Source: CAMAVH01 sp036500145 (GTDB lineage Bacteria; Pseudomonadota; Alphaproteobacteria; SMXQ01). Taken from it: a DNA stretch of 30,398 nt. The notes beneath the pieces were generated by a model. That model searched no databases. It saw only the letters and a list, made by a program, of their open reading frames with translations, and was not told where the DNA came from. The translations under genes and the position numbers were made by a program. The stretch covers positions 1 through 30,398 of the forward strand of contig DASYCO010000040.1 in assembly GCA_036500145.1 (NCBI GenBank). The letters are read 5' to 3'. Of this stretch, positions 7,400-15,259 are shown one piece after another; within the stretch, counting starts at the first letter, position 1, and each line of letters starts with the position of its first letter.

Positions 7400-9885
7400 G
7401 CCGTCACCTCGGCAAAGCCGACACGCGCCAAGGGCTGGAACTCCTGCGAATCAAGGCCGGCGACGCGCTCGGCCCAAGGGTCGATCTGGGCGAAGCTCTG
7501 GGCATAGGCGAAGCGGCCGTTCAGCTCGCGACGACTGGCTTCGTCCTCGACGATCTGGCGCTTGACCGTGTCGAGGCCGACGCGCGCAACCCACTTGAAG
7601 ATGCGTTCGAGATAATGGCCTTGCTCGCGGTAGAGCTGCATCAGCGCGCCGCAATGTTCAAGCACGTCATTCTCCGTCTCCACCTTGCAGAGAAAATCCG
7701 TCGCCTTCACATGCAGCCCAGCCGCTCCGGCAATGTGAATCTCGTAGCCGGAGTCGACGCAGATGATGCCGAAGTCCTTCACCGTCGATTCCGCGCAGTT
7801 GCGCGGGCAGCCGGAGACTCCCATCTTCACCTTGTGAGGCGTCCAGGCGCCCCAGGTGAAGCGCTCCAACTTGACGCCAAGGCCTGTCGAGTCCTGGGTG
7901 CCGAAGCGGCACCATTCCGTGCCGACGCAGGTTTTCACCGTGCGCAGCGACTTGCCATAGGCATGGCCGGAAACCATTCCCGCCGCGTTGAGGTCGGCCC
8001 AGACCGCCGGCAGGTCTTCCTTCTTCACGCCGAGCAGGTCGATGCGCTGGCCGCCCGTCACCTTCACGGTCGGAATCGCGAACTTCTCGGCGACGTCGGC
8101 GATGGCGCGCAGTTCCTTGGGGCTGGTCACGCCGCCCCACATGCGCGGCACGACCGAATAGGTGCCGTCCTTCTGAATGTTGGCGTGGGCGCGCTCGTTG
8201 ATGAAGCGCGACTTCGAGTCGTCCTCATATTCGCCAGGCCAGCTCGACAGCAGGTAGTAGTTCAAGGCCGGCCTGCATTTGTAGCAGCCGCAGGACGTCT
8301 TCCAGCCCAGCTCCTGCATGACGGCGGGAATGGACTTCAGCGACTGGGCGACGATCAGGCGGCGCACATCGGAATGGCCAAGGTCAGTGCAGCCGCACAT
8401 GGGCGTCACCGCGGCCTTCTGGTAGTCCTCGCCCAATGACAGAGCCAGCAGCTGTTCGACAAGGCCCGTGCAGCTGCCGCAGGACGAGGACGCCTTGGTA
8501 TGGGCGCGCACCTCGTCGAGTGTCGTCAGGCCCTTTTCGGCAATGGCGCCGACGATCTTGCCCTTGCAGACGCCGTTGCAGCCGCAGATTTCTGCCTCAT
8601 GCGACAAGGCTGCAACGGCCGCCGTAGGGTCCAGGGGGGCGCCCCCCGCGTAGCTCTGGCCGAAGATCAAGGTCTCACGCATGTCACTGACGTCGGTGCC
8701 GTCCTGCAGCAGGCGGAAGAACCATGGGCCGTCGGCGGTTTCGCCGTAAAGCACGACGCCGACGATGCGATTGTCCTTCAGCACGAGGCGCTTGTAGATG
8801 CCGCGCGCCGCGTCCCGCAGCACGATCTCCTCGCGGTCCTTGCCTTCGGCGAAGTCGCCTGCCGAATAGAGGTCGATGCCTGTGACCTTGAGCTTGGTGG
8901 CGGTGACGGAGCCTTCATAGGCTCGGCCCGCAGCGCCGCCCAAGCCCGTCGCCGCTACCTTTGCCATGTCATAGAGGGGGGCCACCAGGCCGTAGCAGAT
9001 GCCCCGGTGCTCGACGCATTCGCCGACGGCGAGGATGTCCGGATCGCTGGTGAGCATGGCGTCGTCGACCTTGACGCCACGGCCGCAGTCGAGACCCGCC
9101 GCCTTCGCGAGGGTCATGTTCGGGCGGATGCCCACCGCCATGACGACGATGTCGGCGGCGATCTCGCGGCCATTGTCGAGCCGGACGCCACGTACCCGAT
9201 CCTCGCCGAGAATGGCTTGGGTGTTTGCCTTGGTGACGACTTCGATGCCGCGCGTCACGATGGCCTGCTCGAGCAGGTAGCCGGCCGCCGGATCGAGCTG
9301 GCGTTCCATCAGGGTCGGCATCAGATGCACCACCGTGACCGTCATGCCGCGTGACGCCAGTCCGGCAGCCGCTTCGAGGCCAAGCAGGCCTCCGCCGATC
9401 ACCACCGCATGACCGCCCTTCTCCGCCGCCGCCAGCATGGCGTTGACGTCGTCGAGGTCGCGGTAGCTCAGCACGCCCGGCAGGGTGGAGCCCGGCACGG
9501 GGATGACGAAGGGCACCGAGCCCGTGGCGATCAAGAGCTTGTCATAGGGTTCCGCATGGCCCGCCGCCGTGACGACTCGCTTGCCTTCGCGGTCGATCTC
9601 GACCACCTCATGGCCGCGATGCAGCGTGATGTCATGGCGCGCGTACCAGCCCTCGTCGTGGATCAGAATGTCGCCGTAGGTCTTCTCGCCCGACAGCACC
9701 GGCGAAAGCATGATGCGGTTGTAGTTGACGCGCGGCTCGGCGCCGAAAATCGTCATGTCGTACTGGTCGGGCGCGCGCTCCAGAAGTTCCTCAAGGACAC
9801 GGCCAGCCGCCATGCCATTGCCGATGACGACCAGTTTAAGCGTCCTTCCCAGGGGCTTCGCAGGAGTCATGTCGAGGGGTGCCAT
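7396..9885 (-). CDS. nirB: Assimilatory nitrite reductase large subunit NirB
   Basis: A multi-domain siroheme enzyme of about 829 residues that reduces nitrite to ammonium in the cytoplasm. Numbering here is from the upstream TTG at 9891. A flavoprotein disulfide-reductase-like domain has VVIGNGMAAGR (residues 21-31) and VVIGGGLLGLEAA (163-175). BFD-like [2Fe-2S] cysteines lie at 436, 438, 471 and 474, with a second Cys group at 499, 501, 534, 536 and 539. The siroheme/[4Fe-4S] site uses Cys655, 661, 695 and 699 (TCVGTEWCRFG, SGCPRNC). The start chosen is ATG at 9885, about 10 bases after an AAGG; TTG at 9891 would overlap nrtD by 4 bases and ATG at 9870 is also possible. Confidence 0.94.
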   Translation of the reverse strand: MAPLDMTPAKPLGRTLKLVVIGNGMAAGRVLEELLERAPDQYDMTIFGAEPRVNYNRIMLSPVLSGEKTYGDILIHDEGWYARHDITLHRGHEVVEIDREGKRVVTAAGHAEPYDKLLIATGSVPFVIPVPGSTLPGVLSYRDLDDVNAMLAAAEKGGHAVVIGGGLLGLEAAAGLASRGMTVTVVHLMPTLMERQLDPAAGYLLEQAIVTRGIEVVTKANTQAILGEDRVRGVRLDNGREIAADIVVMAVGIRPNMTLAKAAGLDCGRGVKVDDAMLTSDPDILAVGECVEHRGICYGLVAPLYDMAKVAATGLGGAAGRAYEGSVTATKLKVTGIDLYSAGDFAEGKDREEIVLRDAARGIYKRLVLKDNRIVGVVLYGETADGPWFFRLLQDGTDVSDMRETLIFGQSYAGGAPLDPTAAVAALSHEAEICGCNGVCKGKIVGAIAEKGLTTLDEVRAHTKASSSCGSCTGLVEQLLALSLGEDYQKAAVTPMCGCTDLGHSDVRRLIVAQSLKSIPAVMQELGWKTSCGCYKCRPALNYYLLSSWPGEYEDDSKSRFINERAHANIQKDGTYSVVPRMWGGVTSPKELRAIADVAEKFAIPTVKVTGGQRIDLLGVKKEDLPAVWADLNAAGMVSGHAYGKSLRTVKTCVGTEWCRFGTQDSTGLGVKLERFTWGAWTPHKVKMGVSGCPRNCAESTVKDFGIICVDSGYEIHIAGAAGLHVKATDFLCKVETENDVLEHCGALMQLYREQGHYLERIFKWVARVGLDTVKRQIVEDEASRRELNGRFAYAQSFAQIDPWAERVAGLDSQEFQPLARVGFAEVTA

Positions 9886-9887
9886 GA

Positions 9888-10685
9888 TCAAGCCACCTTC
9901 ATGTGACGGAGCTTTTGACGCTCGTAGAGGAAGCGCAGGACCTCGGCGCGGCAGTGGATGTAGCGCGCGTCGTTGACGAGTTCGAGACGATGGCGCGGGT
10001 GCTCCAGCCCCACGTCGAGGATTTCGCCGATCTTGGCCTCCGGGCCGTTGGTCATCATCACGACGCGGTCGGAGAGCAGAACCGCCTCGTCCACGTCGTG
10101 GGTGATCATCATGATCGTGTTGCCGAGGGCCGCGTGGATTTCCATCACAGAATCCTGCAGATGGGCGCGGGTCAAGGCATCGAGCGCGCCGAACGGCTCG
10201 TCGAGCAGCAGCACCTTAGGCTCCATGGCAAGCGCGCGGGCGATGCCGACGCGCTGCTTCATGCCGCCGGAAATTTCCGCCGGGCGCTTTTGCTTCGCAT
10301 CGGCCATCTGCACCAGTTCGAGCTGGCGCATGGTCCAGTCGTGGCGTTCCGCCTTGCTCTTCGCCCGATGGGTCTTGTCGACCGCGAGGCGGACGTTTTC
10401 ATAGACCGTCAGCCAGGGCAGCAGGGAGTGGTTCTGGAACACCACCGCCCGGTCTGGCCCCGGCGCGCTGACCTCCTTGCCGTCGAGGAGAACGACGCCG
10501 CCGGTCGGCGACAGCAGGCCGGCGACGATGTTGAGCAGCGTGGACTTGCCGCAGCCGGAGTGGCCGATCAGGGCGACGTATTCGCCCTTCTCGATCTGCA
10601 GGTCGATCCCGGTGAGCGCCGTGAAGGCGCGGCCCTTGGCCGGGAAGGTCATGCCGACGTTTTCGATGCTGAGGTAGGCTGGCAT
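9888..10685 (-). CDS. nrtD: Nitrate ABC transporter ATP-binding protein
   Basis: A 265-residue ATPase of the nitrate/sulfonate/taurine ABC family, powering uptake through NrtB. It has Walker A GHSGCGKST (residues 41-49), signature SGGMKQ, Walker B VLLLDEPFGALD and the switch histidine in ITHDVDEA. It lacks the NrtA-like C-terminal extension that cyanobacterial NrtC carries, so it is the NrtD type. Start is ATG at 10685 with GGAAAGGA upstream. It sits between nrtB (19 bases upstream) and nirB. Taurine and sulfonate ATPases look very similar; the nitrate role rests on the neighbours. Confidence 0.92.
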   Translation of the reverse strand: MPAYLSIENVGMTFPAKGRAFTALTGIDLQIEKGEYVALIGHSGCGKSTLLNIVAGLLSPTGGVVLLDGKEVSAPGPDRAVVFQNHSLLPWLTVYENVRLAVDKTHRAKSKAERHDWTMRQLELVQMADAKQKRPAEISGGMKQRVGIARALAMEPKVLLLDEPFGALDALTRAHLQDSVMEIHAALGNTIMMITHDVDEAVLLSDRVVMMTNGPEAKIGEILDVGLEHPRHRLELVNDARYIHCRAEVLRFLYERQKLRHMKVA

Positions 10686-10704
10686 GGGCGGATCCTTTCC
10701 AGGC

Positions 10705-11592
10705 TTAGTTCGAGAGCGTGCCGCGAGAGACGATGTAGCCGATCAGCGTGATCAGCCGGTCCAGCATGAAGCCGACCAGGCCCACGTAGATCAGCGCCAC
10801 GATGATGTCGCTGATCAGAGAGCTGTTCCATGCATCCCAGATGAAGAAGCCGATGCCGACGCCGCCGACCAGCATCTCGGCTGCGATGATGGCGAGCCAG
10901 GACAGGCCGACGCCGATCTTCAGGCCGGTGAACATGTAGGGCACGCTCGCCGGCAGCATGATCTTCCAGAAATATTCCAGCGGATTGAGGCGCAGCACGC
11001 GGGCCACGTTGCGGTAGTCCTGCGGGATGTTGCGGATGCCGACGGAGGTATTGATGATGATCGGCCAGATCGCCGTGATGAAGATCACGAAGACCGCCGA
11101 CGGATCCGCCTGCCGGAAAGCCGCGAGCGACAGGGGCAGCCAGGCGAGCGGCGGTACCGTGCGCAGCACTTGGAACACCGGATCGAGCCCGCGCAGCGCC
11201 AGCGTGCTCTGGCCGATCAGCACGCCGAGCGCGATGCCGACGACCGCCGCCAGCGAATAGCCGACCGCGACCCGCCGCAGGCTGGCAAGCAGATGCCAGA
11301 ACAGGCCCTTGTCGAGGCCGCCGCGGTCATAGAACGGGCTGGAGATCAGTTCCCAGCTGTCTGCCAGCACCTTGGACGGCGGCGGCAGGCTCGACGTCGG
11401 CGAAGCGCAGAGCAGCTGCCACAGGGTGCCGATCAGCAGCACCGTGACGAGGGGCGGCAGCACCCGCGCGGCGATCTGCTTCGGCACGTCCCACGAGAGG
11501 CGAAGCTTTCGCTTCGCCGCCCGCAGGGGGACGACCTCCGCGCTCTGGACGATGGACTCTGTCGGCGGCAATGCCGGCTGGGCAAGACTCAT
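10705..11592 (-). CDS. nrtB: Nitrate ABC transporter permease
   Basis: A 295-residue inner-membrane protein of the BPD_transp_1 family forming the nitrate channel with NrtD. A cytoplasmic N-terminal stretch rich in Lys/Arg precedes several hydrophobic segments (for example VLPPLVTVLLIGTLWQLL near residue 47). The LAWLPLSLAAF and AIIAAEMLVGGVGIGFFIW stretches are typical of NrtB/SsuC permeases. The start at 11592 has AAAGG about 8 bases upstream. It lies 28 bases after nrtA, in the order nrtA-nrtB-nrtD. Confidence 0.92.
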   Translation of the reverse strand: MSLAQPALPPTESIVQSAEVVPLRAAKRKLRLSWDVPKQIAARVLPPLVTVLLIGTLWQLLCASPTSSLPPPSKVLADSWELISSPFYDRGGLDKGLFWHLLASLRRVAVGYSLAAVVGIALGVLIGQSTLALRGLDPVFQVLRTVPPLAWLPLSLAAFRQADPSAVFVIFITAIWPIIINTSVGIRNIPQDYRNVARVLRLNPLEYFWKIMLPASVPYMFTGLKIGVGLSWLAIIAAEMLVGGVGIGFFIWDAWNSSLISDIIVALIYVGLVGFMLDRLITLIGYIVSRGTLSN

Positions 11593-11620
11593 GACTGGAC
11601 CTTTCGAACCACGCGCGGAC

Positions 11621-12955
11621 TCAGGCGATCTTCTTGATCGTCAGGGATTTCAGGTAGGCTTCGGGATTCTCGGGATCGAAGATCTTGCCGTCGAAGAAGG
11701 TCTCCTTGCCGCGCGACTTGCCCGCCGGCGTCTTGTCGGCGGCGACGCCGATGTCCTTCACCGCCTCGCGCCACAGGTCCTCGCGGTTCACCTTGGCGAT
11801 GAGCGCCTTGGCGTCGGTCGTCGCGGGCAAGACGCCCCAGCGGATGTCTTCCGTCAGGAACCAGAGGTCGTGGCTCTGGTAGGGATAGGATGCGTGGTCG
11901 TTCCAATATTTCATGACCAGCGGCGTGTTCTCGACCTTGCGGCCGTCGCCGTAATCGATCTCGCCGCTGGTGCGACCGACGATGTCCGCCGGCGGCACGT
12001 TGAACCAGGCGCGGCGGCCAAGGATGTCGCTCATCTCCTTGCGGTTCTCCGGCATGTCGCACCACATGGCGGCCTCCTCGACCGCCATCAGCGCCGCCTT
12101 GGCGGCCTTCGGGTTCTTGTCGGCCCAGTCGGCGCGCACGGCGAAGCTCTTTTCCGGATGGTCCTTCCACAGCTCGCCGGTGGTCAGCGCCGTATAGCCG
12201 ATCTTCTGGTTGACCAGCTGGGCGTTCCACGGCTCGCCAACGCAGAAGGCATCCATCGAGCCGACCTTCATGTTCGCGACCATCTGCGGCGGCGGCACGA
12301 CGATGGCTTCCACGTCCTTGTCCGGATCGATGCCGCCAGCGGCGAGCCAGTAGCGAAGCCACAGGTCATGGGTGCCGCCGCGGAAGGTCATGGCGCATTT
12401 CGCCATGTTGCCGGCGGCCGCCTTCTTGGCGAAGACGGCCTTGAGCGGCGACGAGTCGAGCTTGGCGCCGGCCGGCAGCAGCTCGCTGGAGACGGAGATG
12501 CACTGGCCGTTCACGTTGAGGCGCGCCAGGATGTACATCGGCACGGGCTGGTTGTTCTTGGTCACCGCGCCGCTGCTGATCAGGTAGGGCATCGGCGTCA
12601 GGATATGGGCGCCGTCGATGCCGCCGCCAGCACCGCCAAGCTCGATGTTGTCGCGCGTCGTGCCCCAGGAGGCCTGCTTGGAAATCTCGACGTCGGGCAG
12701 GCCGTACTTGGCGAAGATGCCCTTTTCCTTGGCGATGATCAGCGGCGCCGAATCGGTCAGCGCGATGTAGCCGAACGTCGCCTTCTTCACCTCCGGGCCG
12801 GCGGACTGGGCCAAGGCGCCGGCTGGAAAGGCGCTGCGCACGGCCGCCATCAGGGCCACGGCACCCGCCACCTGCCCGCCCGCCTTCAGCGCCGAGCGGC
12901 GCGACAGCGTGAGAGAGGCGAGAGATTTGCGCGGGTCCTTCGTCTTGTCGGCCAT
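11621..12955 (-). CDS. nrtA: Periplasmic nitrate-binding protein NrtA, Tat-type signal
   Basis: A 444-residue substrate-binding protein delivering nitrate to NrtBD. The N-terminus contains LSRRSALKAGG (twin Arg at 19-20) followed by a hydrophobic, Ala-rich stretch and ALAQS, matching a twin-arginine signal. The mature part has the NrtA/CmpA features FGYIALTDSAPLIIAKEKG, PVPMYILARLNVNG, DKDVEAIVVPPPQMVANM and DAFCVGEPWN. Start ATG at 12955 is preceded by CGGAG. It is the first gene after the regulated leader at 13001-13118, so nrtA through nasA should share that control. The adjacent nasS is a shorter homologue without a signal. Confidence 0.93.
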   Translation of the reverse strand: MADKTKDPRKSLASLTLSRRSALKAGGQVAGAVALMAAVRSAFPAGALAQSAGPEVKKATFGYIALTDSAPLIIAKEKGIFAKYGLPDVEISKQASWGTTRDNIELGGAGGGIDGAHILTPMPYLISSGAVTKNNQPVPMYILARLNVNGQCISVSSELLPAGAKLDSSPLKAVFAKKAAAGNMAKCAMTFRGGTHDLWLRYWLAAGGIDPDKDVEAIVVPPPQMVANMKVGSMDAFCVGEPWNAQLVNQKIGYTALTTGELWKDHPEKSFAVRADWADKNPKAAKAALMAVEEAAMWCDMPENRKEMSDILGRRAWFNVPPADIVGRTSGEIDYGDGRKVENTPLVMKYWNDHASYPYQSHDLWFLTEDIRWGVLPATTDAKALIAKVNREDLWREAVKDIGVAADKTPAGKSRGKETFFDGKIFDPENPEAYLKSLTIKKIA

Positions 12956-13000
12956 ATCTCAGATCTCCGTTGTCTTTGTTTGAACCGTGAAAGCGGACAT

Positions 13001-13065
13001 AAAAAAAACGCTGCGCGACTTATGAGGATTCGCGAAAAATCGCGGATCCTCTCGTCGGCAGCGTT
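13001..13065 (-). terminator. Intrinsic terminator in the nrtA leader (attenuator)
   Basis: On the minus strand the arms AACGCTGC (13065-13058) and GCAGCGTT (13014-13007) pair and run into eight consecutive T residues (13008-13001). Inside the stem is a second near-perfect hairpin (13025-13050: AGGATcCGCGA against TCGCGaATCCT, one mismatch). This is a classical rho-independent terminator placed before nrtA, where a constitutive terminator would make no sense. With the ANTAR hairpins just upstream, it is the expected target of NasT antitermination. Confidence 0.85.
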
Positions 13066-13071
13066 GCCTAT

Positions 13072-13118
13072 CGCCCCTCATTGGGCGCTCGATATCGGTG
13101 AACCAACCTTGGTTCGCC
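13072..13118 (-). promoter_or_regulatory. ANTAR-target dual hexaloop RNA motif (NasT-binding leader)
   Basis: Two RNA hairpins lie in tandem at the predicted 5' end of the nrtA transcript. P1 (13115-13100) is GAACC-AAGGUU-GGUUC and P2 (13087-13072) is CGCCC-AAUGAG-GGGCG. Both have exactly six loop bases with A at position 1 and G at position 4, the published signature of ANTAR-domain targets. They are separated by 12 bases and the terminator base lies 6 bases beyond P2. NasT, encoded upstream, carries the ANTAR domain. Binding is expected to prevent termination when nitrate is present. P1 extends by G-C pairs below a C/A mismatch to the predicted +1. Confidence 0.85.
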
Positions 13119-13128
13119 TTATAGGTTT

Positions 13129-13145
13129 TGCATTTCGCGTGCCAA
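13129..13145 (-). promoter_or_regulatory. Sigma-54 promoter for the nrtABD-nirBD-nasA operon
   Basis: The minus strand reads TTGGCACGCGAAATGCA, matching the sigma-54 consensus YTGGCACGNNNNTTGCW with one mismatch at the first T of TTGC. The invariant GG (13143-13142) and GC (13131-13130) are 10 bases apart. Counting 12 bases from the -12 C predicts +1 at 13118, exactly at the base of the first ANTAR hairpin, giving a leader of about 163 nt. Such promoters need an enhancer-binding activator, most likely NtrC under nitrogen limitation. Confidence 0.78.
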
Positions 13146-13203
13146 AGCCGGTCTTCGCCGATCTGGCCGTTGCGGGGCCTTATCGGCTCTGCCCGCGAGG
13201 AGG

Positions 13204-13224
13204 CGTGCCGCTTTGCCGGGCACG
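13204..13224. promoter_or_regulatory. Inverted repeat upstream of the nrtA sigma-54 promoter
   Basis: CGTGCC and GGCACG are separated by 9 bases. The centre is about 96 bases upstream of the predicted +1, a position where an activator site could lie. The half-sites do not match the usual NtrC dyad (TGCAC-GTGCA orientation), so the bound factor is unknown. It might also fold as a U-less 3' hairpin for nasS, whose stop is 20 bases away. Confidence 0.35.
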
Positions 13225-13244
13225 TCTGATTATTTTTTCGCCAG

Positions 13245-14507
13245 CTAGAGCCCGCCGGCCCCGTCGGCGCGGATCTCGAAACTGGCGATGTAGCGTTCGA
13301 TGTCGTCGGGATCGAAGCGCTGGCCGTCGAAGAAGCCGTCCGGCCCCAGCATTAGTTTGCCGTTCGACGAGGCGACCGGCGTCGGCTCCGCCAGCGCGCC
13401 CTCGACCTTGGCGTTGGCCTTGGGCATGGCGACGTCCAGCCCCGCCAGGGCGGCGCGGTAGAGATCGGGCCGAAAGGTCGACTGCGCCGCCGCCAGGGTC
13501 TGAGGCGTGAATTCCACCTGCCCCCAGCGCACCATCTGGCTGAACATCCAGAGCGCATGGCTGGTCCAGGGGAAATTCGCGGCGCGGTCGGCGAACATGA
13601 TGAAGTCGGGAATGGCATGGGCCTGCGCCTCGCCAAGCAGCAGGTTGCCGGACAGCCCGCGCCGGGCCACCTCCGGCGGGCAGTCGAGGAAGCGCGGCCC
13701 GGCCATCAAATGGGCTAGTTCCGCATGGTTGCCTGGATCGTCGCACCACATGCCGGCGTGGTGCAGGGCCCGCAGCAGACGGCCCAGGCGGTCGGGATTG
13801 GCCTCCGCCCATTCCGCCTGCATGCCCAGCACCTTGTCGGGCCCGCCGCGCCACAGCGCCGCCTTGGTGGTGGCGATGCGCCCGACCCCGGCAGCGACCG
13901 CCAGGGAATTCCACGGCTCGCCGACGCAGAAGGCGTCGATGTGGCCGGCGGTGAGGGAATCCACCGTGAAGGGCGGCGGCACCACCACCAGCCGCACGTC
14001 GCGGTCCGGGTGGATGCCGCTGGCCGCCAGCCAGTAGCGCAGGTCGTAGTTATGGCAGGAAAAGGGGAAGACCATGCCGAAGGTCAGTGGCGGCTGGCCG
14101 GTGCGCTCGCGCGCTCGGATAACCTGGCGCAAGGCCTGGCCGATCAGGACGGGATCGCCGTTCTCCGGCGCCCCGGCCGCCGCCAGGCCGCGCCACAGGC
14201 CGGTGGAGACGGTGAAGGCATGGCCCCCCTGCCCCATCGAGAGCGGCGTCACCATCGGCACCGTCCAGTGGCCGACGCCGATGGTGGAGGCGATGGGCAG
14301 CGGCGCCAGCATGTGGGCGACGTCGAAATGGCCGATGGACACGCGGTCGCGCACGTTCGCCCAGGACAGCTCCCGCGTCAGCTGCAGGTCCAGGCCCTCG
14401 CGCGCGGCGAAGCCCTTCTCGGCGGCGACGACCAGCACCGAACAGTCGAGCAAGGGGATGAAAGCCGCGCGGATCAGGTCGTTGGACGAAGGGGAACGCT
14501 GGGACAT
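13245..14507 (-). CDS. nasS: Cytoplasmic nitrate sensor NasS (NrtA-like)
   Basis: A 420-residue homologue of NrtA/CmpA that starts directly with mature-type sequence (IRAAFIPLLDCSVLVVAAEKGFAAREGLDLQ in summary form: IRAAF, LLDCS, EKGF) and has no signal peptide. It keeps the ligand-domain features DAFCVGEPWN and VVVPPPF. In known systems NasS holds NasT inactive until nitrate or nitrite binds. The start ATG at 14507 has GGAGG 6 bases upstream. It lies 13 bases after nasT, so the pair is co-transcribed. Position before the ANTAR leader rather than inside the transporter operon supports a sensor role. Confidence 0.88.
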   Translation of the reverse strand: MSQRSPSSNDLIRAAFIPLLDCSVLVVAAEKGFAAREGLDLQLTRELSWANVRDRVSIGHFDVAHMLAPLPIASTIGVGHWTVPMVTPLSMGQGGHAFTVSTGLWRGLAAAGAPENGDPVLIGQALRQVIRARERTGQPPLTFGMVFPFSCHNYDLRYWLAASGIHPDRDVRLVVVPPPFTVDSLTAGHIDAFCVGEPWNSLAVAAGVGRIATTKAALWRGGPDKVLGMQAEWAEANPDRLGRLLRALHHAGMWCDDPGNHAELAHLMAGPRFLDCPPEVARRGLSGNLLLGEAQAHAIPDFIMFADRAANFPWTSHALWMFSQMVRWGQVEFTPQTLAAAQSTFRPDLYRAALAGLDVAMPKANAKVEGALAEPTPVASSNGKLMLGPDGFFDGQRFDPDDIERYIASFEIRADGAGGL

Positions 14508-14520
14508 GGGCAGCCTCCGG

Positions 14521-15108
14521 CTACTTGAGAAGGCCCGCCGCGATCACCACGCTCTTGGCGATCTCGGCCAGTCTCTGGCTCTGGTTCATGGCGGTCTTGC
14601 GCAGCAGGTCGTAGGCCTGCTCCTCGGTGAGCTGGCGCGACGTCATCAGGATGCTCTTGGCGCGCTCGATCACCTTGCGGTCCGCCAGCTCGTTGCGGGC
14701 GGCCTCAAGCTCGGTCTGCAGCCGGGAAAAGGCGTTGAAGCGGCTGATCGCCATGTCGACGATGGACTTGACCCGCTCGCTCTTCAGGCCGTCGACGATG
14801 TAGGCGGACACGCCAGCGTCGACGGCGGCCTCGATCATGGCCGTGTCGGACTGGTCGACGAACATGGCGACGGGCCGGGCGACCACGCGGGACACCTGGA
14901 ACATCTGCTCCAGCTCGTCGCGGCTCGGGTTTTCCAGGTCGATGATCACCACGTCCGGGTCGATCATCACCAGCTTGCGCAGCAGGTTGGCCCGTTCGCG
15001 GATGACCGTGACGGTCTCGACGCCGGACGCACGGAGCCCGTCCTCGAGGATGGCGGCTCGAAGATGGTTTTCGTCGATGATCGCGATGGAGAGGCGCTTT
15101 TCGGACAT
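14521..15108 (-). CDS. nasT: ANTAR-domain antiterminator NasT
   Basis: A 195-residue RNA-binding response regulator. The N-terminal receiver-like domain contains LSIAIIDENHLRAAILEDGL and the aspartate in VVIIDLENPSRDE. A coiled linker (about residues 115-140) leads to the C-terminal ANTAR domain with KVIERAKSILM, LTEEQAYDLLRKTAM and RLAEIAKSV. It binds dual-hexaloop RNA and stops premature termination, here presumably in the nrtA leader two genes downstream. Start ATG at 15108 is chosen because the family begins a few residues before LSIAIIDEN; an in-frame ATG at 15123 adds five residues. Neither has a clear ribosome site. Confidence 0.9.
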   Translation of the reverse strand: MSEKRLSIAIIDENHLRAAILEDGLRASGVETVTVIRERANLLRKLVMIDPDVVIIDLENPSRDELEQMFQVSRVVARPVAMFVDQSDTAMIEAAVDAGVSAYIVDGLKSERVKSIVDMAISRFNAFSRLQTELEAARNELADRKVIERAKSILMTSRQLTEEQAYDLLRKTAMNQSQRLAEIAKSVVIAAGLLK

Positions 15109-15122
15109 AGGCCCAGAAGCCA

Positions 15123-15139
15123 TGCACGCAACATGCCAG
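15123..15139 (-). promoter_or_regulatory. Possible sigma-54 promoter upstream of nasT
   Basis: The minus strand reads CTGGCATGTTGCGTGCA, with GG and GC spaced by 10 bases and two mismatches to consensus. The predicted +1 would be only about 4 bases before the ATG at 15108, which is awkward for translation, so this may be chance. Just upstream (15153-15159) the minus strand has TGCACCA, one NtrC-like half-site. Confidence 0.3.
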
Positions 15140-15259
15140 TTAAATAAGCATCTGGTGCAAAATTGGGTTCAATGACCGGAAAATGGTACAGAGCGAGGCG
15201 GACATCCCCCTGCAACAGTCCCGATGGATGATCCCCCACCTTTCAGCCTCAAGCCTTTC

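Noticed and set aside
13204..13224. Reading this dyad as an additional ANTAR hairpin
   Set aside because: The loop has nine bases, or GCAAAG if a bulge is allowed, and does not begin with A, so it fails the A1/G4 rule. It also lies upstream of the predicted transcript start.
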